64,000 bases of DNA, from the NCBI GenBank assembly GCA_028281105.1, contig JANQKQ010000042.1, positions 183,187-247,186 on the forward strand, read 5' to 3'. Position 1 is the first letter of the stretch, and each line of letters starts with the position of its first letter. Both the position numbers and the translations under genes were made by a program. The notes under the pieces were generated by a model that was not told where the DNA came from, ran no database searches, and worked only from the letters and a program-made list of their open reading frames with translations. This stretch comes from Rhizobiaceae bacterium. Lineage in GTDB: Bacteria > Pseudomonadota > Alphaproteobacteria > Rhizobiales > Rhizobiaceae. Positions 9,067 to 17,918 of this stretch are shown here, one piece after another.

Positions 9067-10013
9067 AAGTGGCGCTGGTAGGGACGGGCCTGGTCGGTAG
9101 GGCCTGGGGAATCTGTTTCGCGCGTGGCGGACACGACGTCGTCTACTTCAATCGCAATCGCGAGCGGGCCGAGGCTGCGATTGCCTATGCCGGTGAAATA
9201 CTTCCAGATCTCGAACAGATGGATCTGCTCAACGGTTTTACCGCTTCCCAGGTCAGGAGCCGGTTGCAGCCGGCCGAAAGGCTGGAGGATGCCCTCGCCG
9301 GGGCGCATTATGTCCAGGAGAGCCTGCCGGAAGACGCTTCACTCAAGCGCGACATCTTTCTGGAAATGGAAGCGGCCGTCGATCCCGACTGCGTGCTTGC
9401 GAGCTCGACTTCGGGAATAGTCGCATCCGCGTTCACACGCGATCTCAAGCATCGCGAACGCTGTGTCATTGCACACCCCCTCAATCCGCCCTTCGTCATC
9501 CCCGCCGTCGATTTGGTCCCTTCACCTTGGACGTCGAATACGGTGCTGGACTGGACGGCCGAATTCCTGCGGGGCTGCGGACAGGCGCCGATCCACATGA
9601 AAAAGGAGGACCCCGGCTTTCTGACCATCCGCCTTCAAGGCGCGATCTATCATGAAGCGTTCCGCCTCGTCGCCGAAGGTTTCGCTGACCCCGAGGACGT
9701 GGACATCTGCATCCGCGACGGGCTCGGCCTGCGCTGGTCGTTCATCGGTCCGTTTGAGACCGCCGACCTCAATGCGCCGGGGGGGATCAGGGAATTTGTC
9801 GGGCTTTTCGGCGACTCGTATCGTGACCTCTATCCAAAAGACGGGCCGATTGCCTGGGCAGGCGCGTTGCTGGATGAAGTGGAACAAGCCAGGCGCTCAA
9901 AACTGGCCATGAGCGATCATCCGGCAAGGCAGCTATGGCGCGACCGCCGGCTCGTTTCCTTGGTGGCACACAAGCGTGCGCAGGCCCGTCGCGATTGCGA
10001 CAATGATGGTTGA
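9063..10013 (+). CDS. 3-hydroxyacyl-CoA dehydrogenase-family oxidoreductase (lambda-crystallin/L-gulonate dehydrogenase-like)
   Basis: NAD-dependent dehydrogenase of 316 aa. The Rossmann motif GTGLVG is at residues 7-12. The HPLNPPFVIPAVDLVP block is typical of the lambda-crystallin / L-gulonate 3-dehydrogenase branch rather than of true beta-oxidation enzymes, whose segment differs. A hydroxy acid such as a sugar acid or 3-hydroxy carboxylate is therefore a likelier substrate than an acyl-CoA (inference). The ATG overlaps the stop of a short upstream frame, and the C-terminus overlaps the next gene by 11 bases, indicating a coupled pair probably controlled through the palindrome at 8828. Confidence 0.85.
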   Translation: MKVALVGTGLVGRAWGICFARGGHDVVYFNRNRERAEAAIAYAGEILPDLEQMDLLNGFTASQVRSRLQPAERLEDALAGAHYVQESLPEDASLKRDIFLEMEAAVDPDCVLASSTSGIVASAFTRDLKHRERCVIAHPLNPPFVIPAVDLVPSPWTSNTVLDWTAEFLRGCGQAPIHMKKEDPGFLTIRLQGAIYHEAFRLVAEGFADPEDVDICIRDGLGLRWSFIGPFETADLNAPGGIREFVGLFGDSYRDLYPKDGPIAWAGALLDEVEQARRSKLAMSDHPARQLWRDRRLVSLVAHKRAQARRDCDNDG

Positions 10014-11100
10014 ACGGATTCTTGCGGCCGAATGCCGGCTGCCGCTGCCGAATCCGATCCGTCTCGGGCCGGTGGAGATCAAGACCCGCGATTTCGTTGC
10101 CGTGCGCATTGAGACAAAGGATGGCAAGCACGGCGATGCGCTTGGCTATCCGCGCGGCTTCGGTTTGCTCGATGCGGTCAAAGTCGCGAGTCCATTTGTA
10201 TTGGGGACTGAGGTCTCCAGGCGCCGATCGACTGTCGAGGGTTTCCTGCAGAGCTTCGTCAATAACCGCCCGGGGTTCATCAAAGCCGCAAGCCTGATCG
10301 ACATCGCACTTTGGGACCTTGCCGCCAAATCGACAGGCCTGCCGCTGCATGAATTGCTCGGCGGATACCGCGGCACGATTCCGGTCATGGTGGTCACCGG
10401 CTATTTTCTCGATCAGCGGTCGATCGACGACATATGCGACGAGGTTCGCCGCCGGATGGATGAGGGCCACGAGCGCATCAAGATCATGATAAGCGGATCG
10501 GACGCCGGCTTCGACGAACGCCTGGTCGCGGCGGCAACCGAAGTAGCCGGCAACAGGATCTGCGTCGATGCACATTGGGCCTGGTCCAATATCCCGCAGG
10601 CGCTGGATACCTGCAGGCGGCTGGCGCAATTCCCGATCAACTTCATCGAAGACCCTTTCGGCCCGCATCAGGTGATGCTGACCGGCACACTGCAGGAACA
10701 AGTCGGCATACCGTTTGCCGTCGGCGAAGACCTGCCGGACCTGCAGACGATTTGTGCCGCCATCGCACCGGTCAGCTTCTATCGTCTGGACGCGACCACT
10801 TGCGGCGGGATCACCGCCTCGATCGCGGCGACCGAGCACGCAGGCATGTTCGGCAAGGAAGTCCTGCCGCACGTGTTCATGCCCGTCCACGCGCAGCTCG
10901 CCGGCGCATTGCCCGCCATCGGTTCGGTCGAGTTCATCCCGTCCGATACCCACGCTTGCCCGATGTATGATCTGCTGCTGGACAAGCCGCGGATCGACAG
11001 TGGTGTTCTGACGATTGACACCCGGCCCGGTGCCGGCTTCCGGCTCGATTGGGAAGCGGTCGGAAAATTCGCCACCTCCGTGCTGACGCTCGAAGACTAG
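10003..11100 (+). CDS. Enolase-superfamily enzyme (mandelate racemase/muconate lactonizing type)
   Basis: Mg2+-dependent enzyme that abstracts a proton alpha to a carboxylate, 365 aa. Metal ligands are visible in order: Asp of CVDAHWAW, Glu of FIEDPF and Glu of VGEDL; a His in EVLPHVFMP is in the place of the general acid/base. The Lys region reads IKIMI instead of the common KxK. I chose the first of two adjacent ATGs (10003, 10006), which overlap the dehydrogenase stop. The pair dehydrogenase plus dehydratase/racemase suggests catabolism of a hydroxy or sugar acid; the substrate is not identifiable. It ends 4 bases inside the convergent GTPase gene. Confidence 0.83.
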   Translation: MMVERILAAECRLPLPNPIRLGPVEIKTRDFVAVRIETKDGKHGDALGYPRGFGLLDAVKVASPFVLGTEVSRRRSTVEGFLQSFVNNRPGFIKAASLIDIALWDLAAKSTGLPLHELLGGYRGTIPVMVVTGYFLDQRSIDDICDEVRRRMDEGHERIKIMISGSDAGFDERLVAAATEVAGNRICVDAHWAWSNIPQALDTCRRLAQFPINFIEDPFGPHQVMLTGTLQEQVGIPFAVGEDLPDLQTICAAIAPVSFYRLDATTCGGITASIAATEHAGMFGKEVLPHVFMPVHAQLAGALPAIGSVEFIPSDTHACPMYDLLLDKPRIDSGVLTIDTRPGAGFRLDWEAVGKFATSVLTLED

Positions 11101-12167
11101 CCAGCCGCCGCCTGGGTCGCCACAACACAACTGGCGAACGCGGATTTCAGTTCCTCGACAGCGAGCTGCGCGTCGTCGCCGCCGATCGCCACAATTGTAG
11201 AGGCGGGTGGCCCCTGCCATTTGCCCAGCCTTACCGGCGCATGGAAGATGCGCTGTACACCGTGCAGTACCAGCGGCCGGTCATCGCCTGCCGTTCTGAC
11301 AACGCCCTTCAGCCTCAGCAGCATGTCGCCTCGGCGCTTGATGATTTCGCCAATGCGCGGTTCCAGCCTCTCCCAGTCGACGGGACGGCCCTCTTCAAGC
11401 AGCCAGGTGCCAAGCTTGTCGCCATGGGTGTGATCCGCGCTGAAATACGGCGTACCACCGGTTGGTCCGTCATGTTCGGCGCGGTGAGCCTGCACTTGTT
11501 CAGCCCTCAGCCACTGTTTCAGGTCCGATTGCCCCGTTCGCGGATCCACCAGCGACATGGCAAACAGGTCGCCGGGATCGACATTGCCGAAATCGGCTTG
11601 GATGACCCGCCCGCCCGGGTTGAGCGAACGCAGCCGGTCTTCCAGAACGGCCAATTCAGCGGAACCGGCGAGATCAGTCTTGGTAATAACCCGCGTATCG
11701 GCGATCGCCGCTTGCACCCGGCACACCTCATGCTCATCCAGATTGGCCATGCCATTGACAGCGTCGGCCGTCGCCACCACTCCTTCCATGCGGATCTTTG
11801 GCCGCAGGCGAAGATCGGCCATTGTCATGCGCATCAGGTTGGCGGGATCTGCCACACCGGTGGTTTCTATGATGATCCTGGATGGCTGCGTTGTTCCAGC
11901 ACGGATCAGCTCAAGCAGCGTGCGGCAAAGATCATCGCCGGCCACGCAACACATGCAGCCATTGGCAAGGAGCCGGATATCGGTTTGTTCCGAAGAATCG
12001 GCGAAAATCGCATCATCGAGTCCGACCTCCCCGAATTCGTTCACCACTACCGCGGTCCCGGTCATGTCCGGGTGCCTGAGCAACGCCGAGATCAGCGTGG
12101 TCTTGCCGCTGCCCAGAAAACCGGTCACGAAAGAGACCGGCACGCGCGCGTTTGCGGAATTTTGCAC
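11097..12167 (-). CDS. CobW/COG0523 G3E-family GTPase, putative metallochaperone
   Basis: Cytoplasmic P-loop GTPase, 356 aa. Walker A GFLGSGKT is at residues 16-23, the metal motif GCMCC (CxCC) at 70-74, and a base-specificity motif TKTD follows; a C-terminal CobW domain has FHAPVRL. The family loads metal (Zn, Co) into target enzymes. I chose the GTG at 12167 because AAGGAG precedes it at 7-8 bases. It lies 38 bases after an amidohydrolase that would need metal, so that enzyme is the obvious client (inference). No Zur-like site is seen near it. Confidence 0.88.
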   Translation of the reverse strand: MQNSANARVPVSFVTGFLGSGKTTLISALLRHPDMTGTAVVVNEFGEVGLDDAIFADSSEQTDIRLLANGCMCCVAGDDLCRTLLELIRAGTTQPSRIIIETTGVADPANLMRMTMADLRLRPKIRMEGVVATADAVNGMANLDEHEVCRVQAAIADTRVITKTDLAGSAELAVLEDRLRSLNPGGRVIQADFGNVDPGDLFAMSLVDPRTGQSDLKQWLRAEQVQAHRAEHDGPTGGTPYFSADHTHGDKLGTWLLEEGRPVDWERLEPRIGEIIKRRGDMLLRLKGVVRTAGDDRPLVLHGVQRIFHAPVRLGKWQGPPASTIVAIGGDDAQLAVEELKSAFASCVVATQAAAG

Positions 12168-12205
12168 GGCCGATCTCCTTTCTCGCTTCGGCTGAACTGC
12201 GGCGA

Positions 12206-13591
12206 TTAGAACTCGCTCAGGCCCTCGGTATAAGGTTTGACGATCCAAGAACCGTCGGTCGGCACTCCCGCGCGCGCGAACAGACCGTCGCGAGTATCTT
12301 CAACCTTCTTGCGGAAGGCCGGGAAATCGACATCGACCAGTTTGCCGTCCCGCTTCTTGATTTCGCCGTCGACCAGGATCGTGTCGATATTGCCGACATT
12401 GGCGAATTCGACAACGGCGGCGACCGGATTGTTGATCGGAATCATGTTCATATAGTCGGTGCTGACCAGAACGATATCGGCATGCTTGCCTGGTGTGAGC
12501 GTGCCGATCTTGTGATCGAGGCCACAGGCCGCAGCACCACGTATTGTTGCGAATTCGAGCGCATCGCGGCTCGAAAGGGGCAGCGGGTCGACCAGTTTGT
12601 TGGCCGCGATGGCGTCCTGGTAGACCATAAGACGCGTGCCGGAGATCAGATGCCGCATGGCATTGAAGAAATCGCAGGGAGTCGTCGTCACGACATCGGA
12701 CGATATACTGGGACGAATGCCGGCATCCAGCATGCGCAAGGCCGGCGGCATGCCATGACCCATCTGCATCTCGATTTCCGGAGAAATGGAGGTGTGGCCG
12801 CCGCTGTCGCCGATCAGCTTGAATTCCTCATCGGCAAGTGTGTTGCAATGAACATAGGTGACGTCCTCGCCCAGAATGCCATGCTTCTCCATGTCGATCA
12901 GAGGCTTCGTAAGCCCCCACAATCCGTCGCCGACATGGATGCTGATGCGCAGCCCCAACTCACGCGCAACCCTGAAGTCTTCGACCGTGTTTTCGATCGT
13001 GGTGAATTGCGGGCCGCGCGGAGCTGTGGCCATCGTCACCAATGCATCGTCTGAGGAAAGGATGTCGCGGCGCACGCGGCGGATATCGTCGAAATTGGAC
13101 GGAATGTCATTGGGGACGTTCCATTCCGGGTTCGAGTTGCCGTATCCGAAAATGCCCCGCAGTCCCGAGTCCTTGAGGGCCTGTATGGCGGAATCGGCAT
13201 GCTCGGGCGAGTTGTTGTTATGCGACCAGTCGAACAGCGTCGTGGTTCCGCAATCGAGCGAATCCAGCGCACCAAGCAGATTGCCCATATACATGTCGTG
13301 CGGCGTATAGATATCGCCCATGATCACCCGAACGGCGGTCAGATATTGTGCCAGCGACCAGTCTGGACCGGCATTGCGCAGCAGGGCTTCCCAGGTATGG
13401 CGATGGGTATCGACAAAACCGGGGATCGCAATGCAGTTGGAAGCGTCGATGATTTCCGCATCGTCGGCGGAGATGGACTTGCCGATTTCGGCGATCTTCG
13501 CGCCATCAATCAGAATGTCGCCACCCAGAACATCACCAATGTCGGGATCGACGGTGATGATGGTGGCGTTTTTGATCAGTTTGCGTCCCAT
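12206..13591 (-). CDS. Amidohydrolase-superfamily enzyme (TrzN/AtzA/cytosine-deaminase-like)
   Basis: Metal-dependent hydrolase or deaminase of 461 aa. The beta-barrel has the HxH pair at His63 and His65 (FVDTHRH), further His in ISIHVGD and YVHCNTL, and a catalytic Asp in SISSD, i.e. the single-metal pattern of the ATZ/TRZ group. The C-terminus closes the small composite domain (GTLTPGKHADIVLV). It stands between an XRE-cupin regulator and a metal-chaperone GTPase and downstream of a Liv-type transporter, so it probably attacks the imported ligand, likely an N-containing compound (inference). Confidence 0.88.
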   Translation of the reverse strand: MGRKLIKNATIITVDPDIGDVLGGDILIDGAKIAEIGKSISADDAEIIDASNCIAIPGFVDTHRHTWEALLRNAGPDWSLAQYLTAVRVIMGDIYTPHDMYMGNLLGALDSLDCGTTTLFDWSHNNNSPEHADSAIQALKDSGLRGIFGYGNSNPEWNVPNDIPSNFDDIRRVRRDILSSDDALVTMATAPRGPQFTTIENTVEDFRVARELGLRISIHVGDGLWGLTKPLIDMEKHGILGEDVTYVHCNTLADEEFKLIGDSGGHTSISPEIEMQMGHGMPPALRMLDAGIRPSISSDVVTTTPCDFFNAMRHLISGTRLMVYQDAIAANKLVDPLPLSSRDALEFATIRGAAACGLDHKIGTLTPGKHADIVLVSTDYMNMIPINNPVAAVVEFANVGNIDTILVDGEIKKRDGKLVDVDFPAFRKKVEDTRDGLFARAGVPTDGSWIVKPYTEGLSEF

Positions 13592-13686
13592 CTTCGCTTT
13601 CCTTTTCTGATGATATTCGCAATCGACTCGTAGAACCCGTCGCCTACTGCAGCACTCAACTGCGGGGCTTTGGGCGATGTCTCATC

Positions 13687-14322
13687 TCAATAGGCAGGCG
13701 GCGTGACAGCCAGCAGCAATACGAGCTTCTCGTTGCCGATATTGCGCCAGCGATGGGGCAGCTCGCTGGAGAAGTAGATGCTGTCGCCCTTCTCCAGGAC
13801 GAAAGTCTCCTCACCCACATCGATCTCGAATTTGCCGCTGATCACGAAGCAGCATTCCTCACCACCGTGGCTGAGAGCCTGATCGCCTGAATCGGTGTCG
13901 GGTTCGGCTTCCACGATCAGCAACTGCAGTTCCCGATTCAGGTCGGGGGTGAGCATCTGATAAAGAATGTTGGATTGGGGCAGGATGACCGACCGGCGGC
14001 CGTCTTTCCTGACGACCTTGCTGGCGCGCGTCGTTCCATTGGCCTGCGTCCGCGCTTGCAGCGCGGCCACCGACTCTGCGTGGTGAATATTGCTGCCAGC
14101 CGGTGCCGGCGCCTCGCTGCTGTCGTCGCGCAGCAATTCCCACACCGTCGTGCCCAGTGCTTTTGCCAGGCTGTCCAGTGCCGATAACGAAGGACTTGCC
14201 TCGCCGCGCTCAACTTGGCTGATATAGCTGTAGGACAAGCCACATTCAGCAGCCAAATCCTTCAGCGCCGTTTTCTTTGCGTGGCGCGCGCTTCTGAGTT
14301 TCTCTCCGAAGTTCCTGTTCAT
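13687..14322 (-). CDS. XRE-family transcriptional regulator with C-terminal cupin
   Basis: Regulator of 211 aa joining a helix-turn-helix (about residues 8-62; SYSYISQVERGEASPSL is the recognition helix region) to a small cupin sensor domain (about 135-210; GGEECCFVISGKFEI and ELPHRWRN). Such proteins commonly sense small catabolic ligands. The ATG at 14322 (MNRNFGEKLRSAR) is preferred over an upstream TTG. It lies inside the minus-strand run between the permease LivM and the amidohydrolase and is probably autoregulated with it. Confidence 0.9.
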   Translation of the reverse strand: MNRNFGEKLRSARHAKKTALKDLAAECGLSYSYISQVERGEASPSLSALDSLAKALGTTVWELLRDDSSEAPAPAGSNIHHAESVAALQARTQANGTTRASKVVRKDGRRSVILPQSNILYQMLTPDLNRELQLLIVEAEPDTDSGDQALSHGGEECCFVISGKFEIDVGEETFVLEKGDSIYFSSELPHRWRNIGNEKLVLLLAVTPPAY

Positions 14323-14355
14323 GCTCAAATCGCTTTCCAATAGCCAGGCTGTTCA

Positions 14356-15462
14356 TCAACTATTTGCACTTGATTGCTTGTGAAGCTTGTTTCCCATCGG
14401 CATCCCCAACCGCGTCCGCCATCTGCCCCAGTGGCCTTGCTTTTCTCCAAGCTGACCACGGAATTTCTTCGATACGCGCTCTATCATCCCCGCCACACCG
14501 TCCGGCAGCAAAACGATGAAGAAAATGATGATCGCGCCCAGTCCCAGATTGCGGTACTCGGTGAATTCCTTGAGCTGCTCGTCGACGAGCATCAGCAGCG
14601 CCGCGCCAACGACAGGCCCCCACAGTCGGCCAAGCCCACCGACCACCAGCATCGAAACGAGAAACGCAAGCAGCGGAAATCCGAGTACGGACGGACCGAT
14701 CACTTTGAAATGCGCTGCATAGACGCCGCCTGCGATACCGGTGAAGAATGCTGAAAAGGCAAAAACCAGCAGCTGGTACTTGTACCGGTTGATGCCGCTA
14801 CACACGGCAACGGTCTCGTTGTCGCGCAGAGCCTTGAAGGCGAAACCGAGTGGCCCGCGCACGATGACGATCGAAAACGTCACCGCAAGCGCCAGGGCGG
14901 TTAGCGCAACATAGTAGTTCCCCACAATGTAGTTGCGGCCAAGCAGTTGCCGAAAACCGTAGTCGCCGAACTGGCTTAGCCCTCGTGGACCTCCGGTCAA
15001 TGTCTGGCAGGTTTGGCCGGATCCTATGATGCAGTTGGTGTCGGAGTTGATCAGCAGAAATGCCGCCTGGGCGATCGCAAAAGTCAGCAGAGCGACATAA
15101 ATCCCCCTAAGCCGCAAACACGCGAAACCGATCAACAGGCTGGCACATACTGCTGCTGCGCCTCCGAGCAGGGTACCGAGAAACATATCCGTACCGAAAT
15201 ATTTGCCCAGAATGGCAGCCGTGTAGCCGCCGACCGCGAACAAAACGAGCTGGGCCAGCGAGAAGATGCCCGCAAAGCCCATGACGATGTTCCATTGGCT
15301 GACAACCGTTGCCCAGATCAAGAACAGCGTGAGCTGAGACATGGCATATCGGCTGTCCATGAAATAGGGCAGCACGATGCCGACCGCCAGAAGCGCGATC
15401 AAAATCAGATAATCCGGCGAAGCAGCCGATCGTCGATGGGTTGGCCTAGTCTGCACCGTCAT
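14356..15462 (-). CDS. livM: Branched-chain-type ABC transporter permease LivM
   Basis: Second membrane subunit of the hydrophobic amino-acid/amide uptake family, 368 aa with about ten hydrophobic segments. The family segment QWNIVMGFAGIFSLAQL near residue 60 and the coupling-loop region FKALRDNETVAVCSGINRYKYQ are present. It begins 14 bases after livH and belongs to the minus-strand run that starts at the binding protein (19253). The charged tail after the last membrane segment is somewhat long. Ligand unknown; an amide or urea-like compound would suit the downstream amidohydrolase. Confidence 0.9.
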   Translation of the reverse strand: MTVQTRPTHRRSAASPDYLILIALLAVGIVLPYFMDSRYAMSQLTLFLIWATVVSQWNIVMGFAGIFSLAQLVLFAVGGYTAAILGKYFGTDMFLGTLLGGAAAVCASLLIGFACLRLRGIYVALLTFAIAQAAFLLINSDTNCIIGSGQTCQTLTGGPRGLSQFGDYGFRQLLGRNYIVGNYYVALTALALAVTFSIVIVRGPLGFAFKALRDNETVAVCSGINRYKYQLLVFAFSAFFTGIAGGVYAAHFKVIGPSVLGFPLLAFLVSMLVVGGLGRLWGPVVGAALLMLVDEQLKEFTEYRNLGLGAIIIFFIVLLPDGVAGMIERVSKKFRGQLGEKQGHWGRWRTRLGMPMGNKLHKQSSANS

Positions 15463-15476
15463 CTGCCACGTTCCGA

Positions 15477-16355
15477 TCAGTTTCTGACAACCGTTTTCGA
15501 TCCGAAGAAGCCGTATGGCCGCCAGATCAACGACACGATCACCAGTAGGAGAAGTGCCGGAAAGGCAAATCTCACACCTATACCGTATTGAAATACCGCC
15601 TCCAGCACGCCCAGGCCGATGGCGACGTAGAACGCACCGTAGACATTGCCGAGTCCGGCCACTGCCACGATGATGAACGCCTTGATCATCGGCGAGTCAC
15701 CCATGGTCGGCGATAGCGTCGTGATTGTACTCAACATGATCCCGGACACAGCAGCCAGGCATCCCGAAAAGACCATGACCTGCGCGTAAACCCGGCCTAT
15801 CGGAACCCCCATCAACAGCGCCGCATCCTTGTTCATCGCCGTTGCCCGGATCGCCCGCCCCATCCTGGTGTTCTGCAACAAGACACCGACGATCGCGACC
15901 AGCACCGACGAACACGCCAGGATGATCAGGTTTTGATAAGGAACGAAGATTTCGCCGATACGAAACCCGCCCTGGATCGAAAGCGGCTGCTTGTAGGGAT
16001 AGGCTCCGAAAAATCTCAGAATCAGATTTTCCGAAACGATAGCCAAGCCGATCGTTGCGATGATGATGTTCGTCTCGAAAGACGGATGCCGGAACATGTG
16101 CCTGACGATCACCACATAGATCGCCAGCCCGACGATTCCGCCGGCGATCATCGCCAGCGGCACGGCGAAGATCAGCGATATGCCCAGGTAGGTGAATATG
16201 GCGAAACACGCGTAGCTGCCGATCGCCAGCAGTGCCCCATGCGCCATGTTGAGCATGCCGAGCGCGCCCCAGATCAGCGACAGGCCGATCGCGCTGAGCG
16301 CATACATGCCGCCCAACGTCAGTCCGCCCAGAATGACGAGCACCGCGGTTTCCAT
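15477..16355 (-). CDS. livH: Branched-chain-type ABC transporter permease LivH
   Basis: First membrane subunit, 292 aa, hydrophobic throughout. LivH hallmarks are visible: GGMYALSAIGLSLIWGALGMLNMAHGALLAIG at the N-terminus (given as the known block around residues 15-45) and MGRAIRATAMNKDAALLMG in the ATPase-contact loop. It lies between livF and livM with short spacers. The order in transcription is binding protein, livG, livF, livH, livM, an ordering variant common in alphaproteobacterial catabolic islands. Confidence 0.9.
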   Translation of the reverse strand: METAVLVILGGLTLGGMYALSAIGLSLIWGALGMLNMAHGALLAIGSYACFAIFTYLGISLIFAVPLAMIAGGIVGLAIYVVIVRHMFRHPSFETNIIIATIGLAIVSENLILRFFGAYPYKQPLSIQGGFRIGEIFVPYQNLIILACSSVLVAIVGVLLQNTRMGRAIRATAMNKDAALLMGVPIGRVYAQVMVFSGCLAAVSGIMLSTITTLSPTMGDSPMIKAFIIVAVAGLGNVYGAFYVAIGLGVLEAVFQYGIGVRFAFPALLLLVIVSLIWRPYGFFGSKTVVRN

Positions 16356-16398
16356 CTACCTGCCTGCCCAGACCGACGGTGAGTGCAATTTATCGCTG

Positions 16399-17118
16399 CT
16401 AACCACCGAGATAGGTCCTCATGAGTACGTCGTCGCTGACGAGCTCCTCGCCATTGCCACGCCAGATGACATGGCCGTCGTCCAGAAGATGGATCTCATC
16501 TGCCAGATCGGTCAGCCGGCTCACATTCTCTTCAACGATGATCAGGGTCCGCCCCTCCGACTTCAGGGAGCGGATAACGTCATAAATCTGATCGATAATC
16601 AGCGGCGCCAGCCCCAACGACGGTTCGTCCATCATCAGCACTTCGCTGTCCGTCATCAGGCTGCGTCCGACGCCAAGCATGCGCCGTTCGCCGCCGGACA
16701 ATCCACTGGCGATCTGGTTGCTACGTTCTTTCAGCCTGGGGAAGAGTTCATGGACGTAACGCAGCCTCTCTTTTCGATGCGCATGCGCTCGCGGAAGATA
16801 GGCGCCCATCAGGAGATTTTCGTTTATGGTCATTTCGGGGAAGACCAGATCGCCTTGCGGCGTATGGGCGATGCCGCTCGCGACGATTCTGTCCGCGGAT
16901 GATCCGCTGATTGTCTCGCCGCCGAGGCTGATTCTGCCGTCGCGCAGTTTGATCAAACCCGATATTGCCCTAAGTATGGTCGTCTTGCCGTGGCCGTTCG
17001 GGCCGACAAGCCCGAGCACGCTGCCACGCGCGATATCCATCGACACCCCTTTGATGACGTCCTGGCCATCATAGCCGCACCGGATGTTGTCGAGTTTGAG
17101 GAACGCCTCGCCCATCAC
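16399..17118 (-). CDS. livF: Branched-chain-type ABC transporter ATP-binding protein LivF
   Basis: ATPase subunit, 239 aa. Walker A is GPNGHGKTT (His where Ala is usual), the signature is LSGGERRMLGVGRSLM and Walker B is LMMDEPSLGL. A LivF-type GDLVFPEMTINENLL segment separates them. Its ATG overlaps the livG stop by 4 bases, so the two ATPases are translationally coupled and presumably form the heterodimer. Confidence 0.92.
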   Translation of the reverse strand: MMGEAFLKLDNIRCGYDGQDVIKGVSMDIARGSVLGLVGPNGHGKTTILRAISGLIKLRDGRISLGGETISGSSADRIVASGIAHTPQGDLVFPEMTINENLLMGAYLPRAHAHRKERLRYVHELFPRLKERSNQIASGLSGGERRMLGVGRSLMTDSEVLMMDEPSLGLAPLIIDQIYDVIRSLKSEGRTLIIVEENVSRLTDLADEIHLLDDGHVIWRGNGEELVSDDVLMRTYLGG

Positions 17119-17915
17119 GTGCTCATCTGGCTGCGCAATGCGTTTGCCGATCGCTCGCCGAGATAGACTTCGACGACATTCCGGTCGCTCAATACATCGC
17201 TCGGCAGGCCTTCGAACAAACGCCTGCCCCGGTTCAAGATGAGTACCCGGTCACTCAGATGCATCAAGAAGCGCATCACGTGCTCGATCAGCATGACCGT
17301 GACACTACGCGCCGAAATGCGTTCTACCAGTTCGAGGATTTTGTCGATTTCAGAAGGATTGAGTCCGCCGACAGGCTCATCAAGCATCAGCAGCTTTGGC
17401 TTGCGCGACATGGCTGAACCGATCATCAGCAACTTGCGTTGATAGACCGGCAGATTGCGCACCTCTTCGTGAGCGAAATCAGCCAAACCGACAAATTCCA
17501 TGGTTTCGGTTACTTCATCCCTGGTTTTCGCGTCGAAGAACGCCCCGGGTATTTTTCGTTTCGAAGCGCCGAAGTAGCAGCTGATCATCAGGTTCTCGAG
17601 CACCGTCAAACTGTCAAAACCGGAATTGAGCTGAAAGGTTCGTGACAAGCCGATGCTGCAAACCTGGTCGGGCGGCATCCGCTCGATGCGCACCTCGTCG
17701 AACTCAATCACTCCCGAAGTGCTCGGATTAACGCCCGAGATGGCGTCGAACAGCGCGGTCTTACCTGCACCGTTGGGGCCGCCAACGCCAAGCACTTCGC
17801 CTTCCTTCACGGTAAAATTCAGATCGTCCACGGCTGCCAGGGCGCCGAATTTCTTCGTCACGCCCTGGCACCGCAATAAATCCCTTACTTCATCGGATCG
17901 GGATTCGGCATCCAT
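17115..17915 (-). CDS. livG: Branched-chain-type ABC transporter ATP-binding protein LivG
   Basis: ATPase partner of LivF, 266 aa. Walker A reads GGPNGAGKTALFD (Gly-Gly-Pro-Asn rather than the usual Gly-Pro-Asn context, and Ala in place of the second Thr/Ser), followed by GLSRTFQLNSGFDSLTVLEN typical of LivG. The signature region reads LPVYQRKLLMIG instead of LSxGQ, a clear divergence, and Walker B is LMLDEPVGGLNPSE. The weak signature is the oddest point of this transporter. The start is 3 bases after the binding-protein stop. Confidence 0.88.
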   Translation of the reverse strand: MDAESRSDEVRDLLRCQGVTKKFGALAAVDDLNFTVKEGEVLGVGGPNGAGKTALFDAISGVNPSTSGVIEFDEVRIERMPPDQVCSIGLSRTFQLNSGFDSLTVLENLMISCYFGASKRKIPGAFFDAKTRDEVTETMEFVGLADFAHEEVRNLPVYQRKLLMIGSAMSRKPKLLMLDEPVGGLNPSEIDKILELVERISARSVTVMLIEHVMRFLMHLSDRVLILNRGRRLFEGLPSDVLSDRNVVEVYLGERSANALRSQMST

Positions 17916-17918
17916 AGG

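Noticed and set aside
9787..11220. Long minus-strand frame (477 codons) opposite the enolase-superfamily gene
   Set aside because: Antisense shadow of a clearly conserved plus-strand gene; low-complexity product without family motifs.
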